Of a DNA stretch of 64,000 nt, positions 17,231 through 25,985 are shown in pieces (the first letter of the stretch is position 1; the number at the start of each line of letters is the position of its first letter). The stretch is taken from positions 1 through 64,000 of the forward strand of contig JAETPW010000004.1 of NCBI GenBank assembly GCA_021771025.1. The letters are read 5' to 3'. The position numbers and the translations under genes were made by a program. Under the pieces are notes generated by a model that saw only the letters and a program-made list of their open reading frames with translations, did no database searches and had not been told where the DNA came from. The DNA comes from Clostridiaceae bacterium. GTDB taxonomy: Bacteria; Bacillota; Clostridia; TANB77; CAG-508.

Positions 17231-17866
17231 ATGATGATGGTATTTTTATTCATTTTGCTTATCCTATTTTTAATCGTAGTAACCTTATCGATCCAAATAG
17301 AAATAAAAAACTTTTACTTTTCTTCTCACAAGCAAGAGGGACGTCACATTAGTCCACACTATGAAATCATAGCAAAAGGAAAAATCATGAATAAAATTCC
17401 GATTGCTAAAATAACCATAACAACAGAAAAATTAAAAAAGTTAAATTTAGAGAAAAAAATAAAGGAAATTGATTTTACTAAGTTAGAAGAAAAAGCACTA
17501 AGTAGACCAAACTTAAGAAAAGAAATTCTAGAAAAAATAAAAAAGTTATCTATTCAGGTTAAAACATTAGACTTATATGTGCAAATCGGAACAGAAAACG
17601 CAGCAATAACAGCCATATTAGTTCCTGTAATTAGTACAGTAATCACTTTCTTCCTACAAAAACAAATAAAAGATTGGAAAAAACAAACATTTATCGTAGA
17701 ACCATTATTTTTTAATCAAAATATCATAAATTTTAAGTTAGCAGGTATATTTGAGATAAAATTGATTCATATTATAAATACAATCATACACAATAAACCA
17801 AAAAGGAGAGTGGAAAAACATGAGCGAACATCCAATAGAGGGTCTTATGACTACGGCTATGAATAG
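17231..17866 (+). CDS. DUF2953 domain protein
   Basis: About 211 residues. A first hydrophobic segment (roughly residues 2-22) anchors a charged domain with LEKKIKEIDFTKLEE and LDLYVQIGTENAAITAILVPVIST (about 116-140), the conserved part of DUF2953, which in Bacillus and Clostridium lies directly upstream of ytfJ. The gene overlaps ytfJ by 47 bp. Function unknown; the linkage suggests a sporulation role. Three ATG codons in a row make the exact start uncertain. Confidence 0.8.
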   Translation: MMMVFLFILLILFLIVVTLSIQIEIKNFYFSSHKQEGRHISPHYEIIAKGKIMNKIPIAKITITTEKLKKLNLEKKIKEIDFTKLEEKALSRPNLRKEILEKIKKLSIQVKTLDLYVQIGTENAAITAILVPVISTVITFFLQKQIKDWKKQTFIVEPLFFNQNIINFKLAGIFEIKLIHIINTIIHNKPKRRVEKHERTSNRGSYDYGYE

Positions 17867-18437
17867 TATTCAAGACATGATTGACGTTAACACTATAATT
17901 GGAGAGCCAATTGAAACATCAAACAACATAGTCATTATTCCTATATCTAAAGTATCTTTCGGCTTTGCTGCTGGAGGAAGTGAATTTAAAGGAGAAACAA
18001 TTGATGAGTACAAAAAAGTAGACAAAGAAGAAGCCATTCAATATCGTCTACCATTTGGAGGTGGGTCAGGAGCAGGGGTTACCATAAACCCAATTGCCTT
18101 TTTAGTGATCACACCAGAAAATGTAAGGTTAATGCCAGTTACTCATTCAAGCAGTTTAGATAGACTAATTGATTATATTCCTGATTTAATGGAAAAAACA
18201 AACAACATGATGAACCGTTGCCTACAAAATAAAAAAGAGCAAACGGAAAAAATCATTAACCAAATGAGCAAAAAAAGCGCAAAAGTTCAAAATGAAGAAG
18301 TAGCCAAAACCATAGCTAAACAAGAAGAAAAAGTAGAAAAAGCTGCTAAAAAAGTAGAAGAAACCAAAAAGAAAAAACCAGAAGAAGAAATCACTTTTGA
18401 ATATGAGTATAACGAAACAGATGACGAAGACGAATAG
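17820..18437 (+). CDS. ytfJ: Sporulation protein YtfJ (GerW family)
   Basis: 205 residues. The core shows EHPIEGLMTTAMNSIQDMID, VIIPISKVSFGFAAGGSEF (about 40-58) and a glycine-rich GGGSGAGVTINPIAFLVI region (about 80-97). The C-terminal extension is charged coiled coil rich in Lys and Glu, longer than in Bacillus. The family is made in the forespore and needed for germination or spore maturation in Bacillus. SD AAAGGAGAG precedes the ATG. Confidence 0.92.
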   Translation: MSEHPIEGLMTTAMNSIQDMIDVNTIIGEPIETSNNIVIIPISKVSFGFAAGGSEFKGETIDEYKKVDKEEAIQYRLPFGGGSGAGVTINPIAFLVITPENVRLMPVTHSSSLDRLIDYIPDLMEKTNNMMNRCLQNKKEQTEKIINQMSKKSAKVQNEEVAKTIAKQEEKVEKAAKKVEETKKKKPEEEITFEYEYNETDDEDE

Positions 18438-18466
18438 AAAAGGTAAGAAAAGAGACAAAGAGGAAA

Positions 18467-18548
18467 AGAGGGAAAAAGGGGGACGCCCCAAACTTCCCTA
18501 GTGAAATTTTCACTAGGGAAGTTTGGGGCGTCCCCTTTTTCCCTCTTT
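18467..18548. repeat. Family A palindrome, longest copy, acting as terminator
   Basis: The arms extend from AGAGGGAAAAAG through GGGGACGCCCCAAACTTCCC to the exact complement, about 40 bp per arm with almost no loop (GTGAAAATTTTCAC centre). It ends the ytfJ unit and precedes the spoIIA promoter. Confidence 0.9.
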
Positions 18549-18566
18549 CTTTTCTCGCCATAACTA

Positions 18567-18643
18567 TTTGTCGAAAACTTCTATCATTTCGACAAAACTT
18601 CTCATTTTTTACTCTTGGAAAATACTGGAAGTTGTACTATAAT
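18567..18643 (+). promoter_or_regulatory. spoIIA operon promoter with two Spo0A boxes
   Basis: TTTGTCGAAAA (18567-18577) and its inverse ATTTCGACAAA (18586-18596) are perfect 0A boxes facing each other. Downstream lie TTGGAA (18615-18620) and TATAAT (18638-18643), 17 nt apart: a sigma-A-type promoter with a weak -35, as at Spo0A-activated genes. This fits activation of the spoIIA operon by phosphorylated Spo0A at sporulation onset. Confidence 0.85.
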
Positions 18644-18721
18644 AAATCACGAAAATACCGAAGAGGAAGAATGAACAACATTCAAATTCATTTGATTTCT
18701 AAGGAGAAAGGGAAGAAAACA

Positions 18722-19075
18722 ATGGAAACAAAATTTTACGAAAAGGACAAGCTGTTGGTCTTTAAAATAGCAGAAGAAATTGATGATTGTAGTGTTCAGA
18801 AAATAAGGAGGAGAGCCGATTATGAAATTGAAAGATTTATGCCTAAAAGAGTTGTATTTGATTTTGATCGTGTTACTTTCATGGATAGCGCGGGCATAGG
18901 GTTAATTATAGGGAGATATAAGTTCACCAATATGCTAGGAGGAAAGCTAGAGGTAACTAACCTAACACCAAGTGTACAAAAAATATTTGAAATGAGTGGA
19001 ATTTTAAAATTAATTCCTGTTACTGATTTATCTGGAAATGTAGAGGAAGATGGTATAACCTATGGAAGCAGATAA
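18722..19075 (+). CDS. spoIIAA: Anti-sigma-F factor antagonist
   Basis: About 117 residues forming a single STAS domain. The phosphorylatable serine is Ser56 in FMDSAGIGLIIGRYK. Unphosphorylated SpoIIAA displaces SigF from SpoIIAB in the forespore. I chose ATG 18722 because family members begin only a few residues before the LLVFKIAEEID strand; earlier in-frame ATGs add an unusual basic leader. First gene of spoIIAA-spoIIAB-sigF. Confidence 0.93.
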   Translation: METKFYEKDKLLVFKIAEEIDDCSVQKIRRRADYEIERFMPKRVVFDFDRVTFMDSAGIGLIIGRYKFTNMLGGKLEVTNLTPSVQKIFEMSGILKLIPVTDLSGNVEEDGITYGSR

Positions 19076-19146
19076 AAAAGGACAAGCTACAAAAATACTT
19101 AAAAGCTTAACATAAGTTAGAAAAACAAAAAAAGAAAGGAAAGAAG

Positions 19147-19626
19147 ATGAAAGAAATGGTAGATAATGAAATGAAATTGGAATTTTTAAGTAAGTCATCC
19201 AATGAAGCCTTTGCTAGAATCACGGTTGCTGCCTTTGCTTCCCAATTAGATCCCACGATAGAAGAACTAGCAGACATAAAAACAGCAGTTTCAGAAGCAG
19301 TAACGAACTGCATCATTCACGCTTATGAACATAAAATGGGAATTGTCAAAGTAAGTGCACAATTAAAAGGAAAGGAAATCAACATTCAAATTTCAGACAA
19401 TGGAAAAGGGATTGAAAATGTGGACATGGCAAAAGAACCACTATATACCACCAAACCAAACTTAGAACGTTCAGGAATGGGATTTACCATCATGGAAAGC
19501 TTCATGGACTCTGTTGAGGTCGAATCCATCGTAGGGTTAGGAACCAAAATAAGCATGAGTAAAACCATCAAAGAACCAGACGAAGAAAAAGAAAACGAAG
19601 AATTTGAATTTCTTACTAAAGAATAA
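19147..19626 (+). CDS. spoIIAB: Anti-sigma-F factor, serine kinase
   Basis: 159 residues, GHKL ATPase fold: N box [13 protein letters not shown] (about 50-62), G1 box [11 protein letters not shown] (about 83-93), and G2 region [14 protein letters not shown] (about 112-125). It binds SigF with ATP and phosphorylates SpoIIAA. An acidic C-terminal tail is longer than in Bacillus. A fragment resembling the window's leader element (TTAACATAAGTTAGAAAAAC, 19107-19126) lies upstream, but here a normal SD follows. Confidence 0.95.
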   Translation: MKEMVDNEMKLEFLSKSSNEAFARITVAAFASQLDPTIEELADIKTAVSEAVTNCIIHAYEHKMGIVKVSAQLKGKEINIQISDNGKGIENVDMAKEPLYTTKPNLERSGMGFTIMESFMDSVEVESIVGLGTKISMSKTIKEPDEEKENEEFEFLTKE

Positions 19627-19640
19627 ACAGGGGGATAGGT

Positions 19641-20378
19641 ATGTATGAAATTGATACGAATAGCATAAAACGTGCACAAGAAGGAGATAAGTATGAACTA
19701 GAACGATTAATTCGTGAAAATAGTGGACTCATCTGGAGCATTGTTAAACGCTTTCAAGGAAGAGGATACGAAACAGAAGACCTATACCAAATAGGTTGTA
19801 TGGGATTCATTAAAGCCATAAAACGATTTGACACCAACTTTGAAGTAAAATTATCAACCTATACCGTTCCTTACATTTTAGGAGAAATCAAAAGACATCT
19901 AAGAGATGACGGGCAAATAAAAATAAGCCGCAGTATCAAAGAATTGGCTATCAAAATACGTGAACTCCAAAAAGAATACTTACGAAAAACAGGAAAAGAA
20001 ATCAGTATAGAGGAAATGACAAAAGAACTAAAAGTGGATAAAGAAGATATTATCATAGCCTTAGAATCAAGTAGACCACTAGAATCGATAGATCAATCAA
20101 TAGGTGATGGAGGGGACGAAAAAGCACTCTCTTTCTTAGACAAAATCTCTACCGGAAAAGACGAGCAAGAAGAAATCACCAATCACTTAGCCATAGAACA
20201 ACTACTCTCTACTTTACAAACAAGAGAAAAAGAAATCATCATGTTACGTTTTTACAAAGAAAAAACACAAGCACAAGTAGCCAAAATACTAGGAATCACT
20301 CAAGTGCAAGTATCTCGTCTAGAAAGAAAAATTCTAGAAAAAATGAGAGGAAACTTAAGTTGCTCAAAAAGGAGCTAG
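19641..20378 (+). CDS. sigF: RNA polymerase sporulation sigma factor F
   Basis: 245 residues. Region 2 shows GLIWSIVKRFQGRGYETEDLYQIG and the core-binding GFIKAIKRFD (about 50-60); region 3 follows IKISRSIKELA; region 4 includes LQTREKEIIMLRFYKEKTQ and an HTH with TQVQVSRLERKILEKM at the end. SigF directs early forespore transcription. Ten bases separate it from spoIIAB. AGGGGGATAGGT acts as the ribosome binding site. Confidence 0.95.
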   Translation: MYEIDTNSIKRAQEGDKYELERLIRENSGLIWSIVKRFQGRGYETEDLYQIGCMGFIKAIKRFDTNFEVKLSTYTVPYILGEIKRHLRDDGQIKISRSIKELAIKIRELQKEYLRKTGKEISIEEMTKELKVDKEDIIIALESSRPLESIDQSIGDGGDEKALSFLDKISTGKDEQEEITNHLAIEQLLSTLQTREKEIIMLRFYKEKTQAQVAKILGITQVQVSRLERKILEKMRGNLSCSKRS

Positions 20379-20380
20379 CG

Positions 20381-20446
20381 TGGGCCGGAGGGGTCTGAAC
20401 CTAAGAGCATAAAATTAAGTCAGAAAAGTCAGACTCCTCCAGCCCA
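20381..20446 (+). other. GC-rich hairpin between sigF and spoIID
   Basis: TGGGCCGGAGGGGTCTGA pairs with TCAGACTCCTCCAGCCCA (16 of 18 positions) around a roughly 30-nt AT-rich loop. There is no T-run, so it is not a classic terminator. It could limit read-through or protect the sigF mRNA end. Its base composition differs strongly from its surroundings. Confidence 0.7.
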
Positions 20447-20470
20447 AACAGTCTGAAAGGAGGAATATAA

Positions 20471-21506
20471 GTGAAAAAAGCAATAACCTACTTATTACTA
20501 TTTTTAGTCATATTCTTCTTTTTGCCTGCTCTTTTTACCAAACCAGTAGCAACGACAAGTAGTAACGAAAAAATAGAAAATCAATCGGAAAAGCAAAACC
20601 AAGAAGAAGCACAAAACCAAAATTCTTCCCAAGACACTCCTTATGACTATCATCAATATGGAACCATAAAATTACTTCATGCTAAAACAGGAGAGGTAGA
20701 AGAGGTTAAATTAGACGATTATTTATGCCATGTAGTATCTGCTGAAATGCCGGCTGATTATGAGTTAGAAGCATTAAAAGCACAAGCTATTGTAGCAAGG
20801 ACCTATACCATTTATAAAATTAAGCATAAAAAACATGATAATGCAGATATTTGTGATAGTTCTACTTGCTGCCAAGCTTGGATCTCTAAGGAAGATCGTT
20901 TAGCTAGATGGGAAGAGAGCAAACGTGATAGTAATTGGCAAAAAATTTCTGATAGTGTATACCAAACACAAGGAAAAGTAATTACCTACCAAAATGAACC
21001 GATAAATGCTTTTTTCCATGCCAATAGTGGAGGAACAACAGAGGTTCCCATTAATGTATGGGGAGGAAGCAATCTACCCTATTTGCAATCGGTACAAACA
21101 GCAGGAGAAGAAGAATATAGCCAATATGCCTCAGAAGTAACCTTGTCAGAACAAGAATTAATCGATAAATTAAAAAGCAAATACGAAGATATTAGTATAA
21201 ATTTTAGTGATCCGGAAGACATTAAAATTTTAGAACATACCGAAAGTAGCCGAGTAAAAACCGTAAAATTTGGTAATCATAATTTATCAGGAGTAGAAAC
21301 AAGAACCATTTTAGGGCTTAGATCAACTGATTTTGAAATAACCAAAGAAGAAGGTAAAATCAAATTTACCGTAAAAGGCTACCGGTCATGGCGTAGGAAT
21401 GAGCCAAACAGGAGCAGACAGTATGGCAAAACAAGGAAGTTCAGCAGAAGACATCATTCATCATTTTTATCAAAATGTAGAAATCAAAGAAGTAAATTCT
21501 CTTTAA
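20471..21506 (+). CDS. spoIID: Stage II sporulation protein D, requiring a +1 shift at CGG (21383-21385)
   Basis: GTG start with AAGGAGG. An N-terminal transmembrane segment (about 2-22) precedes the SpoIID catalytic domain (YLCHVVSAEMPADYELEALKAQA, about 92-114; NSGGTTEVPINVWGG). SpoIID is the lytic transglycosylase that drives engulfment with SpoIIP and SpoIIM. Frame 0 reads KGY then in-frame CGG and continues nonsensically for 67 codons to 21589. Reading GGT at 21384 gives GHGVGMSQTGADSMAKQG, the family's hallmark C-terminal motif, and ends at 21506. About 344 residues in all. Confidence 0.88.
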
Positions 21507-21572
21507 GATTAATGTATAAAATTTCTGGAATAGGAAATACTGGTAATAACATTAATTTTAAGGAGGATTTTT

Positions 21573-22442
21573 ATGAGAAGAGAAAATAGAAGAAACGTGA
21601 ATTTACCAAAGGATGACATGACGATGAAAATCATTAAATATGCAGGAATCGGAGTGGGAATCCTTGCGGTTATCGTTTTTGGACTATTACTTTACAGTAG
21701 AAATTTGAATGAAGAAGTCAAAAAGGGAAGTTTGAGCAGTGAACAAATTGCCAGTATCATGAACAATACTGTTAGTGAAAACGAAAGCAAAAGTGCCAGT
21801 ACAGAAATGGGAAAATCAGTAAACGAAGCAAGTAATGAAATAAAAAGTAACAAAGCAAGTAACGAAACAAATGAAACCCAAAAACCACTAACCACAAATG
21901 AAATAACAAATACCAACAAAACACAAAATACTACCACAAACACAACGAAAGCAAACACCAATACCACCAAATCCACTACACAAAATACAACAAAACCAAC
22001 TAACGCAGGCAACGAAAAAACGGAAAAAGCAAAAGAATTAACCTTTGCCAAACCAGTAGAAGGAGATATAGTAAGAGAATTTGCCAAAGACAATTTAATC
22101 TACTCTAACACATTAGAAGAATGGACAACTCATATGGGAATAGACATCAAAGCGGAAAAAACAACAGTAGTAAAAGCAGCAGAAGCAGGAACGGTAAAAA
22201 GCATCAAAAACGATCCACGCTATGGACTAACTATTGTGGTGGAACACGAAAATGGATACCAAAGTGTTTATGCTAATCTATTAACTTCTGAATTTGTTGT
22301 AGAAGGAGAAAAAGTAGAAAAAGAACAATCCTTAGGAACAGTGGGAAATACAGCAGTATTTGAAGTAGCTGATGAACCACATTTGCATTTTGAAATTTGG
22401 AAAGATGGAGTGCAGGTTGATCCTACTACTTGTTTAAAATAA
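21573..22442 (+). CDS. SpoIIQ-like M23 (LytM) peptidase
   Basis: 289 residues. A transmembrane helix (about 24-45) is followed by a long Asn/Thr/Lys linker (about 60-150) and a C-terminal LytM domain. The zinc ligands are visible in THMGIDI and PHLHFEIW (about 275-282), so unlike Bacillus SpoIIQ the metal site looks intact, as in clostridial SpoIIQ. The position after spoIID fits the forespore SpoIIQ of the SpoIIQ-SpoIIIAH channel. SD AAGGAGG. Confidence 0.85.
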   Translation: MRRENRRNVNLPKDDMTMKIIKYAGIGVGILAVIVFGLLLYSRNLNEEVKKGSLSSEQIASIMNNTVSENESKSASTEMGKSVNEASNEIKSNKASNETNETQKPLTTNEITNTNKTQNTTTNTTKANTNTTKSTTQNTTKPTNAGNEKTEKAKELTFAKPVEGDIVREFAKDNLIYSNTLEEWTTHMGIDIKAEKTTVVKAAEAGTVKSIKNDPRYGLTIVVEHENGYQSVYANLLTSEFVVEGEKVEKEQSLGTVGNTAVFEVADEPHLHFEIWKDGVQVDPTTCLK

Positions 22443-22445
22443 AAA

Positions 22446-22490
22446 AGATGCCTTATTAAGAATAGTAAAATAGCTTAATAAGGCATTTTT
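22446..22490 (+). terminator. Intrinsic terminator after the SpoIIQ-like gene
   Basis: GATGCCTTATTAAG pairs with CTTAATAAGGCAT, followed by a T-run. Confidence 0.88.
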
Positions 22491-22521
22491 GGCGATTTTT
22501 ATAAAAAGCGAAAAAGAAAAC

Positions 22522-22620
22522 ATGGACATCTATGATTTTGCTAGAAATAAATATGAGTGGACATTAGAATATACTAATTTCTTCGGTAATTCTTCTAGTT
22601 TTGAGAATGTTACAAAATAG
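22522..22620 (+). pseudogene. Fragment of the pilin-like/FGE-type surface protein family
   Basis: The 32-codon frame reads MDIYDFARNKYEWTLEYT, closely matching MNIYDFAGNEWEWTLEYT near the C-terminus of the surface protein at 59581-60981. The rest of the gene is absent. It implies that the family was once present at this site too. Confidence 0.7.
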
Positions 22621-22730
22621 AGGCAAACAAATGAAACTTTAGAAGATATTTCGTTGTATAATAAAATAATTCCTAAAAAAATTATAAGAAAATGTAGATT
22701 TTGATTCTGCAAATAAATTCCCAAAAAATT

Positions 22731-22770
22731 AAAACTAATGTTTGACATTTCTTTGTTTGTATGATAAAAT
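22731..22770 (+). promoter_or_regulatory. lexA promoter with candidate LexA box
   Basis: TTGACA (22742-22747) and TAAAAT (22765-22770) are 17 nt apart. AAAACTAATGTTTG (22731-22744) has the AAC-N4-GTT core of the Firmicutes LexA box (CGAAC-N4-GTTCG) and overlaps the -35, fitting autorepression. Confidence 0.65.
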
Positions 22771-22799
22771 AACAAAAAACAGGAAATGGAGTGGTAAAC

Positions 22800-23450
22800 A
22801 TGCCTAGAAAAAAAACAGAACTAAATAAAAGAGAAAAAGCAATCGTTAATTTCATTGAAAAACAAATCATGACAGATGGATATCCACCATCAGTAAGAGA
22901 AATTGGAAAAGCCGTAGGCCTAAGCTCAACAGCAACCGTACACGGCTACTTAGCCAAACTAGAAGAAAAAGGTTACATCAAAAAACAAGACAAAAAAGGA
23001 AGAACACTACGCTTATTAAAAGGAAGTGCAGGAGAAAGCAAAAACACATCCAGCAAAGACTTCTACACCCAAAAAGAACTAGTAGACGTTCCCGTTATCG
23101 GAAAAATCACAGCAGGAGCACCAATCTTAGCCGTAGAAAACGTAACCGATACCTTTCCTATTCCTATCGACTTTGTTGGAAACAGTGAATCCTTCATGTT
23201 AACTGTCAGAGGAGAAAGTATGATAGAAGCAGGAATCTTAGACGGAGACTATATTCTAGTCAAAAAACAAACTACTGCAAACAATGGAGAAATCGTAGTT
23301 GCCTTAATCGAAGACGAAGCAACCGTAAAAACATTCTACAAAGAAAAAGACCACATCCGTTTACAACCAGAAAACAGCACAATGGATCCAATCATTGTAC
23401 CAAACTGTGAAATTCTAGGTAAAGTAAGTGGAGTATTCAGAAAAATGTAA
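22800..23450 (+). CDS. lexA: LexA repressor
   Basis: 216 residues from ATG 22800 (GGAG 8 nt upstream). The N-terminal HTH includes [23 protein letters not shown] (about 29-51). The cleavage site is Ala105-Gly106 (ITAGAPILA), and the catalytic dyad is Ser140 ([10 protein letters not shown]) and Lys177 (EATVKTF). It represses SOS genes until RecA filaments trigger self-cleavage. Confidence 0.96.
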   Translation: MPRKKTELNKREKAIVNFIEKQIMTDGYPPSVREIGKAVGLSSTATVHGYLAKLEEKGYIKKQDKKGRTLRLLKGSAGESKNTSSKDFYTQKELVDVPVIGKITAGAPILAVENVTDTFPIPIDFVGNSESFMLTVRGESMIEAGILDGDYILVKKQTTANNGEIVVALIEDEATVKTFYKEKDHIRLQPENSTMDPIIVPNCEILGKVSGVFRKM

Positions 23451-23477
23451 AATTCACACAAAATTTACATAGTCAAC

Positions 23478-23523
23478 TTGACAAATGACACTGTGTCACA
23501 TATAATAATAAGACAGTGTCATT
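23478..23523 (+). promoter_or_regulatory. Promoter with palindromic repressor operator for the ABC exporter pair
   Basis: TTGACA (23478-23483) and TATAAT (23501-23506) with 17-nt spacing. The spacer holds a perfect palindrome TGACACTGTGTCA (23486-23498), and GACAGTGTCAT follows at 23513-23523; the outer AATGACACTG and CAGTGTCATT are also inverse repeats. This is typical of a MarR- or TetR-type operator. No regulator gene lies next to it. Confidence 0.8.
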
Positions 23524-23529
23524 TATTTT

Positions 23530-23696
23530 GTCCAATTGGGGACGTTTCTGTTTGGGACATTTCACCAATGACCGATGTCCAATTAGGGACGGATACCAAA
23601 AGGACATATATTAAATCTTTAAAAATGGCTAAAAGAGAAAAAGCAATAGGGAAAAAAACGATAGGGAAAAAAAGGGCGTCCCCCTTCTTTCCCTAC
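23530..23696. repeat. Family B repeat followed by family A half repeat
   Basis: GGGGACGTTTCTGTTTGGGA and CCAATTAGGGACGGATACC (family B, about 23537-23602), then TAGGGAAAAAAAGGGCGTCC and TTCCCTACC (family A, about 23647-23696). They fill the leader between the promoter and the ABC gene, where a regulator gene would be expected. Confidence 0.7.
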
Positions 23697-23720
23697 CTAC
23701 CAAAAAGAAAGGAGAGAAAT

Positions 23721-25985
23721 ATGCTAAAAGTACTAAAAAACTTGAAAAATTCGTTTTGGAGTGTAGTTTTTATTGTTATCTTTTTGTGTGTACAATCACA
23801 AACTGATTTAGCTCTGCCAGAGTATACTTCTAAAATTGTTAACACAGGAATTCAAGCTAGAGGTATTGAATCATCTGTTCCAGAAATAATAGGAAAACAA
23901 GATCTAGAACAGTTATTATGGTTTACCCCAGAAGAAGATAGGGAAAACATAACCAAACAATATAAGCAACTTACAGAAGAACTAACCAAAACAGAAGAAA
24001 AAACAGCCAAAAAATATTTAGGAGAGGACTACAAAGATAAAGAAGCGTACGTAATCAAACAAATGACTCCTGAAGAGAAAGATGAACTAGCAAGTAAGAT
24101 GGCAACTCCACTATTAGAACTTACCACTTTTCAAAATGAGGAAACAGCAAACCAAATCAAAATGCAAATGATGGCACAAATGCCAGAACCTCAAAAAGAA
24201 ATGATCAAAAACCAAAATTTGATGGATATCTTACAAGCTATGCCCAAAGAACAATTTAGCACGATGCTAAGAGAATACACCAAAAAGATAGAAGAATTAT
24301 CCGACTCCATGAAAGAACAAGCAGCAGTAAGTGGTATAAAACAAATCTATCAAAATGTAGGAATAAATACAGACGATCTTCAAAATAACTACATATGGAA
24401 TACGGGTATTCAAATGCTAGGAATAGCACTACTAAGTATGGTTTCTGCTGTTTTAGTTATGCTACTTTCATCACGAGTAGCTGCTAATTTAGGAAGAGTA
24501 TTACGTGATAAAGTCTTTAGAAAAGTATTAACTTTCTCCAATAAAGAATTAAATGAATATTCAACAGCGTCGTTAATCACTCGTAGTACAAATGATATTC
24601 AGCAAATTCAGCAATTAATGACCATGCTGTTTCGTGTAGTAGTTTATGCGCCAATTATTGCCATAGGAGGATTTACCAAAGTATTAACCACTACCAACAA
24701 TTCATTAGCTTGGATCATAGGAGTAGCTATTTTAGCTGTACTATTTGTAGTAGGAACACTATTTATTTTGGTTATGCCAAAATTCAAAAAGCTACAAACA
24801 TTAATCGATAAAATCAATGAAGTATCCAGAGAAATCCTAACTGGACTTCCTGTTATTCGTGCTTTCCATAAAGAGAAAAAAGAAGAAACAAGGTTTGATG
24901 AAGCTAACCAAAAATTAATGAAAGCCAACATTTTTGTTAACCGAGCTATGTCAATGATGATGCCTATGCTCATGTTTATTATGAACAGTATCATGGTATT
25001 AGTTATTTGGGTAGGAGGTCATAGTGTTGACCAAGGCCTATTACAAGTAGGAGATATGATGGCCTTTATTCAATACCTAATGCAAATCGTAATGAGTTTC
25101 TTAATGATTTCTATGGTATCCATCATGTTACCACGTGCTTCTGTATCAGCTAAACGTATTACTGAAGTATTAGAAACTAAAATCTCAATTCAAGACAAAC
25201 CAGAAACCAAAAAATTAAACCCTGAAAAAAAAGGATTAGTGGAATTTAAAAATGTATCCTTCCGTTATCCAGATGCCGATACAGAAATACTAGAAGATAT
25301 TAACTTCACGGCAAAACCAGGAGAAACCACAGCAATCATCGGAAGTACAGGAAGTGGAAAATCTACTGTTGTTAACTTAATTCCTAGATTTTACGATGTT
25401 ACCGGAGGAGAATTACGCATAGATGGAGTCAATGTAAAAGATCTTTCACAAAAAGAATTAAGAAACATCATAGGATTTGTTCCTCAAAAAGGAGTATTAT
25501 TCTCAGGAACCATCGAATCTAACATCAAATATGCAGACGAAACCATGTCAGACGAAAAAATGAAAGAAGCAGCTAGAATTGCTCAAGCTACTGAATTTAT
25601 TAGTGAAAAAGAAAATACCTATCAAGACCCAATCGCACAAGGCGGAGGAAACGTATCTGGTGGGCAAAAACAACGTTTATCTATAGCAAGAGCTATTGCG
25701 AAAGACCCAGAAATCTTTGTTTTTGACGACAGTTTTTCTGCCTTAGATTTCAAAACAGACAGCAATTTACGTGAAGCCTTATCCAAAACAACCAAAAATA
25801 AAACTGTCATCATTGTAGCACAACGTATTAGCACAATCTTAACCGCTGATCAAATTATCGTTCTAGAAGAAGGAAAAGTAGTCGGAAAAGGTACACATGA
25901 AGAACTAATGAAAGACAATGAAGTCTATCGACAAATTGCTTTATCCCAATTATCAGAGGAAGAGCTAGGAAGGGGGGATAAGTAA
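23721..25985 (+). CDS. ABC exporter subunit with degenerate ATP site (BmrC/EfrC-like)
   Basis: 754 residues from ATG 23721 (AAGGAG). TM1 is followed by a large charged extracellular-type loop (about residues 35-225), then the remaining helices and the nucleotide-binding domain: Walker A GSTGSGKST (about 542), signature NVSGGQKQR, and Walker B IFVFDDSFSALD, where Asp replaces the catalytic Glu. That is the usual sign of the non-catalytic half of a heterodimer. Its stop overlaps the start of the next ABC gene (TAATG). Probably a multidrug or lipid exporter. Confidence 0.9.
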   Translation: MLKVLKNLKNSFWSVVFIVIFLCVQSQTDLALPEYTSKIVNTGIQARGIESSVPEIIGKQDLEQLLWFTPEEDRENITKQYKQLTEELTKTEEKTAKKYLGEDYKDKEAYVIKQMTPEEKDELASKMATPLLELTTFQNEETANQIKMQMMAQMPEPQKEMIKNQNLMDILQAMPKEQFSTMLREYTKKIEELSDSMKEQAAVSGIKQIYQNVGINTDDLQNNYIWNTGIQMLGIALLSMVSAVLVMLLSSRVAANLGRVLRDKVFRKVLTFSNKELNEYSTASLITRSTNDIQQIQQLMTMLFRVVVYAPIIAIGGFTKVLTTTNNSLAWIIGVAILAVLFVVGTLFILVMPKFKKLQTLIDKINEVSREILTGLPVIRAFHKEKKEETRFDEANQKLMKANIFVNRAMSMMMPMLMFIMNSIMVLVIWVGGHSVDQGLLQVGDMMAFIQYLMQIVMSFLMISMVSIMLPRASVSAKRITEVLETKISIQDKPETKKLNPEKKGLVEFKNVSFRYPDADTEILEDINFTAKPGETTAIIGSTGSGKSTVVNLIPRFYDVTGGELRIDGVNVKDLSQKELRNIIGFVPQKGVLFSGTIESNIKYADETMSDEKMKEAARIAQATEFISEKENTYQDPIAQGGGNVSGGQKQRLSIARAIAKDPEIFVFDDSFSALDFKTDSNLREALSKTTKNKTVIIVAQRISTILTADQIIVLEEGKVVGKGTHEELMKDNEVYRQIALSQLSEEELGRGDK

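Noticed and set aside
18632..18721. Upstream extension of spoIIAA
   Set aside because: It overlaps the promoter region and adds a basic leader that family members do not have; ATG 18722 is preferred.
23478..23720. Upstream in-frame extension of the first ABC exporter gene
   Set aside because: The 81 extra codons consist of promoter, operator and repeat sequence; ATG 23721 has a proper SD.
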